A stretch of 7,214 bases of DNA from Rikenellaceae bacterium (lineage in GTDB: Bacteria; Bacteroidota; Bacteroidia; Bacteroidales; Rikenellaceae). A program made the translations under genes and the position numbers. Shown here piece by piece: positions 1 to 5,318 of the stretch; the first letter of the stretch is position 1, and every line of letters starts with the position of its first letter. The notes below the pieces were generated by a model that saw nothing but the letters and a program-made list of their open reading frames with translations, ran no database searches and had not been told where the DNA came from. The stretch covers positions 1 through 7,214 of the forward strand of contig JAJBVQ010000076.1 of the NCBI GenBank assembly GCA_020859745.1. Direction: 5' to 3'.

Positions 1-209
1 TGATGGCGATGCCTGGCTTGAAGGAGCGGGACGGCTCGCTGGCTGTGCGGGATGCGTTGCTGGACAGCCACAATGACCACCGCATTGCGATGGCGACGGC
101 GGTGGCGGCGCTGCGGGCTTCGCAGCCGGTCGTGATCGAGGGGGCGGAGGCGGTGGACAAATCGTATCCCTGCTTCTGGAATGACCTCAAAAACATACGT
201 TTAAAATAA
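1..209 (+). CDS. aroA: EPSP synthase, C-terminal end (5' end outside window)
   Basis: This is the last 68 codons of 3-phosphoshikimate 1-carboxyvinyltransferase, the cytoplasmic enzyme that joins phosphoenolpyruvate to shikimate 3-phosphate in the sixth step of the shikimate pathway. The reading frame is open from base 3, with bases 1-2 ending a codon begun outside the window, and it stops at TAA 207-209. The methionine at base 3 is internal, not a start. The family signature SHNDHRIAMA is present; its arginine is a substrate-binding residue in this family. The ending DKSYPCFWNDL matches the usual KSYP-x-F/Y C-terminal motif, whose lysine contacts substrate in E. coli AroA. The end is full length and undamaged. 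The next gene, aroC, uses this enzyme's product, but the two are separated by 306 bp that contain a structured repeat. Confidence 0.93.
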   Translation, partial: MAMPGLKERDGSLAVRDALLDSHNDHRIAMATAVAALRASQPVVIEGAEAVDKSYPCFWNDLKNIRLK

Positions 210-211
210 AA

Positions 212-497
212 CCGTTCGTTTTTATCTCTACCCGCACCGCACTGTCGCTTTCTTGAAAGAAAGCTCCGCAAAGAACTTTCGAGGATGCTGGCGCATCCTA
301 AATCTATCACAGCCTTAGTTTTTGGGGTGCGGTGAACGGCGGCCAAAAGGTCGTTGTTGCTTCAAGGCCGCCGCTCCCGCGCCCCAAAGAATGAGGACTT
401 CGGCAGACTAAGGAGTAGCGCAGCTATCTCAAAAGTTTTTGGTGCCGCTTTTTACAAAAAGCGGCAGTCCCATACAGGGGTAGAGATAAAACGAAGG
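212..497 (+). repeat. Structured dispersed repeat, copy A, with terminal inverted repeats
   Basis: This 286-bp non-coding element fills the aroA-aroC gap. Its ends are imperfect inverted repeats: the left end, 212-233, reads CCGTTCGTTTTTATCTCTAC and on, and the right end, 478-497, is GGGTAGAGATAAAACGAAGG. Inside are hairpin H1 (GCTTTCT, TGAA loop, AGAAAGC; 247-264), H2 (AGGATGC, TGGC loop, GCATCCT; 282-299), a long central H3 (321-388, with 7, 5 and 8 bp segments), an outer pair CCTTAGT 313-319 with ACTAAGG 407-413, and H4 (GCCGCTTTTT, AC, AAAAAGCGGC; 444-465). A subterminal pair, near 273-288 and 424-440, also matches in inverted orientation. Positions 413-457 are identical to 3822-3866 in copy B. 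No transposase and no clear target-site duplication are visible. It could be a MITE-like element, a structured RNA, or both. Confidence 0.85.
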
Positions 498-515
498 ATT
501 AATTACAAAAGTTAT

Positions 516-1535
516 ATGAACAGTTTCGGGCGCAAATTCAGGGTATCGATATTCGGGGAGTCCCACGGCGAGTTGATCGGAATCGTTGTGGACGGCGTGC
601 CCGCCGGTATAGCATTGAGCGAAGCCGACCTGAACGCCGACCTCGACCGGCGGAAAGCCGGGGCCAAAGGCACCACCCCCCGCAAAGAAGCCGACGAACC
701 GCATATCGTTTCCGGCGTTTTCAACGGATATACCACCGGTGCTCCGTTGACCGTCGTGTTCCGGAATACCAATACCCGCTCAGGGGATTACTCCAACCTG
801 GTGACGCAGCCGCGTCCGGGGCATGCGGACTATGTGGCGCGCGAAAAGTGGCACGGATACAGCGACTACCGGGGCGGCGGCCATTTCTCCGGACGAATTA
901 CCTTGGGGATCGTAGCAGCCGGAGCGATAGCGAAGAAGATACTGGGCGAATCGGTCAAAGTGGAGAGCCGTATATTGGAAATAGGCGGATATACCCAGCC
1001 GGCAGATATCGAGGCCGCCGTGCAGCGTGCCGTGGACGAACAGGATTCGCTGGGCGGCATCATCGAATGCACCGCCACGGGGATTCCCGTGGGCTGGGGG
1101 GAGCCGTTTTTCGACTCCATTGAAGCTACCTTGAGTCATGCCCTTTTTTCGATCCCCGCCATTAAGGGGGTGGAATTCGGCGCCGGTTTTGCGGCGGCGC
1201 GGATGCGCGGCAGCGAGCACAACGACGACATCATCGCGGCCGACGGTACCACGCGTACCAATTACGCCGGGGGGATCAACGGCGGGATTACCAACGGGAA
1301 CCCCATCGTGTTCCGGGTGGTGGTGAAACCTACGTCGAGCATTGCCACGATGCAGGAGACCTACAATTTTGCCGGCGGGAAGGTCGAGCCGCTGATTGTG
1401 CACGGGCGGCACGACGCCTGCATCGCCTTGCGGGTGCCGGTAGTGGTCGAGGCGATGACGGCTATCGTGCTCTGCGATTTCTCCATGGTCTCGGCCGACC
1501 CCGCGACATTTGCGCAGGGCGTGCCGCAGGGGTAA
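516..1535 (+). CDS. aroC: Chorismate synthase
   Basis: A 339-residue chorismate synthase, which converts EPSP to chorismate in the cytoplasm using reduced FMN as a non-consumed cofactor. The N-terminal signature FGESHG (13-18) and RPGHADY (100-106) carry the two invariant active-site histidines, His17 and His103. Other family blocks are DLDRRKAG (43-50), YRGGGHFSGR (118-127), RMRGSEHND (229-237), NYAGGINGGITNG (249-261) and GRHDACIALR (297-306). The length is slightly below the usual 350-360, with a short C-terminal tail. I chose ATG 516 because MNSFGRKFRVSIFGESHG is the normal start. The frame is open further upstream to an ATG at 354, but those 54 codons translate repeat copy A and resemble no chorismate synthase. 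There is no strong Shine-Dalgarno sequence. The start lies 18 bp beyond the repeat's right end, so the repeat may form its promoter or leader region. Confidence 0.96.
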   Translation: MNSFGRKFRVSIFGESHGELIGIVVDGVPAGIALSEADLNADLDRRKAGAKGTTPRKEADEPHIVSGVFNGYTTGAPLTVVFRNTNTRSGDYSNLVTQPRPGHADYVAREKWHGYSDYRGGGHFSGRITLGIVAAGAIAKKILGESVKVESRILEIGGYTQPADIEAAVQRAVDEQDSLGGIIECTATGIPVGWGEPFFDSIEATLSHALFSIPAIKGVEFGAGFAAARMRGSEHNDDIIAADGTTRTNYAGGINGGITNGNPIVFRVVVKPTSSIATMQETYNFAGGKVEPLIVHGRHDACIALRVPVVVEAMTAIVLCDFSMVSADPATFAQGVPQG

Positions 1536-1549
1536 ATATGACCACTTCA

Positions 1550-1579
1550 TTGCGAATTCTGAATTTATGATTACCTTTG
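1550..1579 (+). promoter_or_regulatory. Bacteroidetes-type promoter for the DUF177-rpmF unit
   Basis: TTG at 1550-1552 is followed after 19 nt by TACCTTTG at 1572-1579. This is a full match to the Bacteroidetes -7 element TAnnTTTG with a -33 TTG at the normal spacing. It lies in the 48-bp gap after aroC. The -7 box ends only 4 nt before the ATG of the next gene, so transcription should begin at or just after that ATG. Confidence 0.7.
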
Positions 1580-1583
1580 CGGG

Positions 1584-2192
1584 ATGCTAATTCAGCCCTC
1601 GGTGAGCGCGAATCCGACATATAAGATAGATTTTCACGGCCTTAAGGCGGGTGAAAGCTATACTTATGACTTCCCGGTCGACGACCGTTTCTTCGAACGG
1701 TGGCCGGAATCGGAGGTGACCAGCGGACGGGGAGAGGCCCGTGTGGAGGCGGTCAAACACGCTTCAATGATGGAACTGGCCGTTACGATCGACGCGGAGG
1801 TGCTGCTGACCTGCGACCGTTGCCTGGACGAATTCCTGTGCCCGGTGCATTTCGAAGGGCATCCGGTGGTGAAGATCAGCGCGTCCATCCCGGAAGGGGA
1901 ACAGTACTCGGGCGATGCGCACGAGGCGGCGAATAACAGCGACGGGGATGTGCTGTGGATATCTCCGGCGGAGGATTCGCTGGATCTGGGACAGTATATT
2001 TACGAGAGCATTATCCTCTCGCTGCCGTTCCAGCGGGTGCATCCGGATATCCGGGAGTGCAATCCCGATATGCTGAAACGGTTCCGGATCGTGAGCGAAG
2101 AGGAGTTCGATGCATTGGCGCATGAAAGTGGTGCGGACGAAGGGGAAAGTCCGTTCGCGGCGCTCAAAGAGTTGAAAGAAGACGATAAGTAA
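1584..2192 (+). CDS. DUF177 (YceD-like) family protein
   Basis: A 202-residue DUF177 protein, the family that includes E. coli YceD. It is nearly always encoded next to rpmF and has been linked to 23S rRNA accumulation; its biochemical activity is not settled. The family pattern is visible: a beta-rich N-terminal part (YKIDFHGLKAGESYTYDF, 13-30), the CDRC pair (Cys77 and Cys80) followed by a conserved acidic LDEF, the segment LGQYIYESIILSLP (135-148) followed by a His in RVHPD, and an acidic C-terminal tail ending FAALKELKEDDK. The rpmF start follows 29 nt after the stop, so the two are very likely cotranscribed from the promoter at 1550-1579. The start is uncertain. ATG 1584 is almost at the predicted transcription start, giving a leaderless message; the in-frame GTG at 1602, giving VSANPTYKIDF, is a credible alternative. 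Confidence 0.88.
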   Translation: MLIQPSVSANPTYKIDFHGLKAGESYTYDFPVDDRFFERWPESEVTSGRGEARVEAVKHASMMELAVTIDAEVLLTCDRCLDEFLCPVHFEGHPVVKISASIPEGEQYSGDAHEAANNSDGDVLWISPAEDSLDLGQYIYESIILSLPFQRVHPDIRECNPDMLKRFRIVSEEEFDALAHESGADEGESPFAALKELKEDDK

Positions 2193-2221
2193 GAATACAA
2201 TAAATAAGCAGATAAAGAAAA

Positions 2222-2404
2222 ATGGCACATCCTAAACACAAGGTCTCGTCGACCCGTCGTGACAAGAGAAGAACTCACTACAAAGCCGTAGCGCCGACGC
2301 TGGCTACCTGCTCCAACTGCGGGGCTACGATCCTGTACCACCGCGTATGCCCGGAATGCGGGTTCTACCGGGGTAAGAAAGCGATGGAAGTTAAAGGCCA
2401 GTAG
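2222..2404 (+). CDS. rpmF: 50S ribosomal protein L32
   Basis: A 60-residue bL32, a small zinc-binding protein of the large ribosomal subunit. The basic N-terminus MAHPKHKVSSTRRDKRRTHY is typical of the family. Four cysteines are arranged as C30-x2-C33-x9-C43-x2-C46, so this is the zinc-ribbon (C+) form, not the cysteine-free form that some bacteria use under zinc limitation. Length and ends are complete. It lies 29 nt after the DUF177 gene, the classical pairing. The leader between them is A-rich (AGATAAAGAAAA before the ATG) with no Shine-Dalgarno sequence, as is common for Bacteroidetes genes. Confidence 0.97.
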   Translation: MAHPKHKVSSTRRDKRRTHYKAVAPTLATCSNCGATILYHRVCPECGFYRGKKAMEVKGQ

Positions 2405-2506
2405 CTCTATTGTCTGGCGGCGGCATTATTGCCGTTACCCGGCACATTGCTGGAACCTCCGGCCGCGGTTTTTTTTCGACAAACCGCATACAGGCCGCGT
2501 AACTTA

Positions 2507-2558
2507 CGGTCGCAAAGGAAATCGCCTGTACATTAGCGGGGGACTTGTTTTGCGACCG
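2507..2558 (+). promoter_or_regulatory. Operator-like 10-bp inverted repeat upstream of plsX
   Basis: CGGTCGCAAA at 2507-2516 and TTTGCGACCG at 2549-2558 are perfect inverted repeats 32 nt apart, in the rpmF-plsX gap and 39 bp before the plsX start. TACATTAG at 2529-2536, between the arms, resembles the -7 box TAnnTTTG with one mismatch, but I see no good -33 box for it. The arrangement would suit a regulator binding both arms or a hairpin in the plsX leader. No known regulator is assigned. Confidence 0.4.
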
Positions 2559-2597
2559 GTTTGTAACAAAACCATCACGAACCTAACGTCATAAATT

Positions 2598-3551
2598 ATG
2601 AGAATAGGCCTTGATGCAATGGGTGGCGATTTTGCTCCGCGGGTGACCGTGGAGGGCGCCCATGCGGCCTTGACGCATTTATCGGAAGGGACGACCCTCG
2701 TCTTGTTCGGCGATCGCGAAGCCTTGAAGGCTCACGATGCGTTCGGACTGCTGGACGATCCGCGGGTCGAAACGGTCCACACTTCCGAGGTCATCGCCAT
2801 GGGGGACCACCCGGTAAAGGCTTTCGCCCAGAAGGGCGATTCGAGTATCGTCGTCGGTTTCCGCCGTCTGTGCGAAGGGGATATTTCCGGTTTCGCCAGT
2901 GCGGGCAGCACGGGGGCGATGATGGTGGGCTCCATGCAGGGAGTTGGGCTGATTGAGGGGGTGATCCGGCCGGCTATCGCCACGGCATTCAAGACTGTGG
3001 CGGGGGGCGATGTCCTGCTGCTCGACGTGGGGCTGAATGCGGACTGCAAGCCGGAGGTGCTGGCGCAGTACGGGACCATCGGGAGCATCTATGCGCGCGA
3101 AACGCTGGGTATTCCGAATCCGCGTGTGGCGTTGCTCAATATCGGCGAGGAGCCGGAAAAGGGTAACCTGCTGACGAAGGCTACTTATCCGCTGATGGCG
3201 GAGCGGGGTGCGGCGGGGGAATACAACTTCGTGGGGAATGTAGAGGGCAAGCACCTGCTGACGGCGGATGTGGCGGATGTGGTGGTCTGCGACGGTTTCT
3301 CGGGCAACACGCTGCTCAAAACGGTCGAAGGGTTCTACCATATCCTGCACGAGCAGGGGATGATCTCTCCGGTCCTCGAAGGGCTGAATTACGAGAATGT
3401 GGGCGGCACGCCGGTGCTGGGCATCAACTCGACTGTCGTTATCGGCCACGGCTGCTCGTCGGCCAAGGCTATCACCAATATGATACTGCTCACGGAACGC
3501 GCTGCGCGTACGGATATGGTATCGCAATTTAAAAAGGCTTTCGGCAACTGA
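2598..3551 (+). CDS. plsX: Phosphate acyltransferase PlsX (acyl-ACP:phosphate acyltransferase)
   Basis: A 317-residue PlsX, a peripheral membrane enzyme that turns acyl-ACP and phosphate into acyl-phosphate, the acyl donor for PlsY in phosphatidic acid synthesis. The N-terminus MRIGLDAMGGDFAP is the family hallmark. Further conserved blocks in order are GDHPVKAFAQKGDSSIVVG, GFASAGSTGAMM, LLDVGLNADCKPEVLAQYG, NPRVALLNIGEEPEKGN, FVGNVEGKHLL, VVVCDGFSGNTLLKT and INSTVVIGHGCSSAKAI. Length is normal and the gene is intact. ATG 2598 gives the canonical start. It lies 193 bp after rpmF, a wide gap for this cluster, which contains an inverted repeat and may hold its own promoter. Downstream, fabH would normally follow directly; here a terminator-like hairpin and repeat copy B intervene. 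Confidence 0.96.
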   Translation: MRIGLDAMGGDFAPRVTVEGAHAALTHLSEGTTLVLFGDREALKAHDAFGLLDDPRVETVHTSEVIAMGDHPVKAFAQKGDSSIVVGFRRLCEGDISGFASAGSTGAMMVGSMQGVGLIEGVIRPAIATAFKTVAGGDVLLLDVGLNADCKPEVLAQYGTIGSIYARETLGIPNPRVALLNIGEEPEKGNLLTKATYPLMAERGAAGEYNFVGNVEGKHLLTADVADVVVCDGFSGNTLLKTVEGFYHILHEQGMISPVLEGLNYENVGGTPVLGINSTVVIGHGCSSAKAITNMILLTERAARTDMVSQFKKAFGN

Positions 3552-3587
3552 TTTTAAGATCGAATGCCGAATCCCTTTTTTATTTTT
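3540..3587 (+). terminator. Probable terminator overlapping the plsX stop codon
   Basis: TTCGGCA (3540-3546) pairs perfectly with TGCCGAA (3565-3571) across an 18-nt loop that contains the plsX stop codon (3549-3551). A T-rich run follows (CCCTTTTTTATTTTT, 3573-3587). The stem is short and the loop long, so termination may be partial. It precedes repeat copy B directly. Confidence 0.5.
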
Positions 3588-3589
3588 AA

Positions 3590-3974
3590 CCGTTCGTTTT
3601 ATAACTACCCTTGGAGGGTACTGTTCTCTTTGTGAACAAAGAGAACCAGAAAAACTTTCTGAGATGCTAACGCATCTCTTGGGCCTGCCGGGTACCCCGT
3701 TCCTGAAACCTTTTCTTTGGGCCGGGAGCAATAAGGCAACTTTAAAGCCTTGCAACGCCTGAGTTGCCTTATTGCCCCGACCCAAAAGGAATTTCAAAGA
3801 CTGAGGACTGCGGAGCCTAAAGAGTAGCGCAGCTATCTCAAAAGTTTTTGGTGCCGCTTTTTACAACCGAGCAGCGTGCCGAGACCAGAGACCGCTATCG
3901 GGCTTTGGCGAGGTAGCGCGAGGAAAACGAAGTTAAAAAGCGGCAGTTCTCTGCGGGTAGTGACAAAAACGAAC
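3590..3974 (+). repeat. Structured dispersed repeat, copy B, with terminal inverted repeats
   Basis: This 385-bp element fills most of the 438-bp plsX-fabH gap in the same orientation as copy A; no gene is seen in it. The ends are the left repeat 3590-3610 (CCGTTCGTTTTATAACTACC and on) and the right repeat 3955-3974 (GGGTAGTGACAAAAACGAAC). Hairpins correspond one for one with copy A: H1 (GTTCTCTTTG, TGAA loop, CAAAGAGAAC; 3623-3646), H2 (GAGATGC, TAAC loop, GCATCTC; 3661-3678), central H3 (3716-3786, including a perfect 14-bp stem GCAATAAGGCAACT 3728-3741 with 3762-3775), and H4 arms at 3853-3862 and 3935-3944. Subterminal segments 3650-3667 and 3833-3849 are also near-inverted copies. Bases 3822-3866 are identical to copy A 413-457. 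A further small hairpin TACCC-TTGGA-GGGTA lies at 3606-3620. No protein-coding content is credible. Confidence 0.85.
3867..3934. repeat. 68-bp insertion in the H4 loop of repeat copy B
   Basis: In copy A the two arms of H4 are almost contiguous (444-465). In copy B the same arms are separated by 68 extra bases, entering after ACAA at 3863-3866 and ending before AAAAAGCGGC at 3935-3944. The insertion has a weak internal pair, CGCTA with TAGCG (about 3893-3918). An AA present on both sides could be a short target duplication. Its origin is unknown; copy A could also have lost the segment. Confidence 0.65.
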
Positions 3975-3978
3975 AATT

Positions 3979-3985
3979 AAAGGAG
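3979..3985 (+). promoter_or_regulatory. Strong Shine-Dalgarno sequence for fabH
   Basis: AAAGGAG lies 4 nt before the fabH ATG (3990) and fixes that start. Such a strong site stands out because the other genes here have A-rich leaders without one. It begins 5 bp past the right end of repeat copy B. Confidence 0.75.
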
Positions 3986-3989
3986 AAGC

Positions 3990-5012
3990 ATGAGTAAGAC
4001 CGCGAATAAGATTACAGCAGCCATTACCGGAGTAGGTGCCTATCTGCCCAAATACATACTCGACAACGAAGAGCTCAGCCGGATGGTCGACACCTCCGAC
4101 GAATGGATCATGACCCGCATCGGGATCAAGACCCGTCACATCCTCAAAGGCGAAGGGAAAGGCACCTCCTATATGGGCGAGCGGGCCGTCAAAGACCTGT
4201 TGGAGAAGACCCAGGTCGACCCCCAGGATATCGACCTGGTGATCTGCGCCACCGTGACCCCCGATATGGCATTTCCGAGCACCGCGAATCTTATCGCCTA
4301 TAAAGCCGGATTGACCAAAGCGTTCGGGTTCGACCTCTCGGCCGCGTGCAGCGGGTTTCTCTTCGCCCTGACCACCGCCGCGAAGTTTATCGAAGCCGGT
4401 GCTTATAAGAAAATCATCGTTGTGGGGGCCGATAAAATGTCCTCCATCATCGACTATGAAGACCGGACCACCTGCCCGATCTTCGGGGACGGTGCAGGGG
4501 CCGTGCTGGTGGAACCGAATACGGAGGGGCTCGGATTGATCGACGCCAGCCTGCACTCGGACGGGTCCGGGGCTGTCCACCTCTACCTCAAGGCGGGAGG
4601 CTCGTGCTATCCCGCATCGCACGAGACGGTGGACAACAAATGGCACTACGTGCATCAGGAAGGGCAGCCGGTGTTCAAAGCTGCGGTTTCGCACATGGCC
4701 GATACTGCTGTGGAGATCATGGAGCGCAACCACCTGACCGTGGAGGATGTGCGCTACCTGGTACCTCACCAGGCCAACAAACGCATTATCGACGCCACGG
4801 CAAGCCGGATGGGTCTTCCGGCGGACCGGTGCATGGTCAATATCGAGAAATACGGTAACACAACGGCGGGGACCATTCCGATCTGCCTGTGGGACTACGA
4901 AACCAGGCTCAAGAAAGGGGACAACCTGATCCTCGCCTCGTTCGGCGGGGGATTTACCTGGGGGGCTATCTACCTGCGCTGGGCTTACGACGGGGGTACG
5001 ATGGGAAAATAA
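3990..5012 (+). CDS. fabH: Beta-ketoacyl-ACP synthase III (KAS III)
   Basis: A 340-residue FabH, the cytoplasmic thiolase-fold enzyme that starts type II fatty-acid synthesis by condensing an acyl-CoA primer (usually acetyl or branched) with malonyl-ACP. The catalytic triad is complete: Cys120 in DLSAACSGF, His260 in LVPHQANKRI and Asn290 in EKYGNTTAGT. Other family markers are DTSDEWIMTRIGIKTRHI (34-51), FGDGAGAVLVEP (165-176) and the C-terminal ILASFGGGFTWGAIYLRW (314-331). The length is a little above the usual 310-335, mostly from a short N-terminal lead and a tail ending DGGTMGK. The ATG has a strong Shine-Dalgarno sequence. The usual partner plsX is 438 bp upstream, separated by a terminator-like hairpin and repeat copy B, so fabH is probably transcribed partly or wholly from within or beside the repeat. 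Primer preference cannot be read from the sequence. Confidence 0.96.
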   Translation: MSKTANKITAAITGVGAYLPKYILDNEELSRMVDTSDEWIMTRIGIKTRHILKGEGKGTSYMGERAVKDLLEKTQVDPQDIDLVICATVTPDMAFPSTANLIAYKAGLTKAFGFDLSAACSGFLFALTTAAKFIEAGAYKKIIVVGADKMSSIIDYEDRTTCPIFGDGAGAVLVEPNTEGLGLIDASLHSDGSGAVHLYLKAGGSCYPASHETVDNKWHYVHQEGQPVFKAAVSHMADTAVEIMERNHLTVEDVRYLVPHQANKRIIDATASRMGLPADRCMVNIEKYGNTTAGTIPICLWDYETRLKKGDNLILASFGGGFTWGAIYLRWAYDGGTMGK

Positions 5013-5040
5013 TCACGGCCGGAAAGCCGTTAAAGATAAT

Positions 5041-5065
5041 GGCCCCGTATGACACTGACGGGGCC
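5041..5065 (+). other. GC-rich hairpin between fabH and tRNA-Arg
   Basis: GGCCCCGT (5041-5048) pairs perfectly with ACGGGGCC (5058-5065) across a 9-nt loop. There is no T-run after it, so it is not a typical intrinsic terminator. A weaker hairpin, ACGGC with GCCGT (5015-5030), precedes it. It may mark the fabH mRNA 3' end or a processing point if fabH and the tRNA share a transcript. Confidence 0.45.
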
Positions 5066-5070
5066 GGCAT

Positions 5071-5142
5071 GGCCGCATAGTTCAAGGGATAGAACGGAAG
5101 TTTCCTAAACTTTAAATACAGGTTCGAGTCCTGTTGTGGCTA
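5071..5142 (+). tRNA. tRNA-Arg (anticodon CCT)
   Basis: A complete cloverleaf of 72 nt that reads AGG codons. The acceptor stem is GGCCGCA 5071-5077 with TGTGGCT 5135-5141 (two G-U pairs), with discriminator A at 5142. The D stem is GTTC 5080-5083 with GAAC 5092-5095. The anticodon stem is GAAGT 5097-5101 with ACTTT 5109-5113, and the loop TTCCTAA places CCT at 5104-5106. The T arm is ACAGG, TTCGAGT, CCTGT (5118-5134). CCA is not encoded. No promoter match is visible in the 58 bp after fabH, so it may be cotranscribed with fabH. tRNA-Arg genes are common integration sites, but no second copy of the 3' end lies in this window. Confidence 0.96.
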
Positions 5143-5145
5143 CGA

Positions 5146-5178
5146 TAGACCGCCCGAAGGGCGGTCTATTTCTCTTTA
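5146..5178 (+). terminator. Rho-independent terminator after tRNA-Arg
   Basis: A perfect 10-bp stem, TAGACCGCCC (5146-5155) with GGGCGGTCTA (5159-5168), closes a GAA loop and is followed by the T-rich tail TTTCTCTTTA. It begins 4 nt after the tRNA, so it very likely ends the tRNA transcript. Confidence 0.88.
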
Positions 5179-5318
5179 TGTCAGATATATAACATTCAGG
5201 CTCTCTATTCAGGTAGAATATCAGTAGAAAAAAGTTAGGTATCTGATTCTTCTTTGCCATCCTGTTGGGTAAAGGCACATATTTCGATTCATCGCCTCAT
5301 GAGAAGCGATTTTTATGT

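Noticed and set aside
444..465. H4 hairpin of copy A as an intrinsic terminator for aroA
   Set aside because: The stem contains its own T and A runs, but no T-run follows it (AGTCCCAT). It is better explained as part of the repeat.
780..1550. Long open frame (256 codons) on the - strand antisense to aroC
   Set aside because: It lies opposite an undoubted aroC, its translation is rich in Arg, His and Pro with no recognisable motif, and such frames are common in GC-rich genes.
2461..2500. Terminator after rpmF, suggested by eight Ts at 2469-2476
   Set aside because: The Ts do not follow a clean stem. They fall in the loop of a possible GCGGTTT/AAACCGC hairpin, so termination here is not supported.
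2679..3797. 372-codon open frame on the - strand across plsX and into repeat copy B
   Set aside because: It runs through a conserved plsX and into a non-coding repeat, and it has an Arg/His/Gln-rich low-complexity composition. It is a shadow of plsX.
3933..4769. 278-codon open frame on the - strand antisense to fabH
   Set aside because: It is the mirror of intact fabH with its full catalytic triad, and no family motifs are seen.
5188..5212. Short direct repeat of ATTCAGG after the tRNA terminator
   Set aside because: Two 7-bp copies only, with no array, so not a CRISPR or a convincing attachment site.
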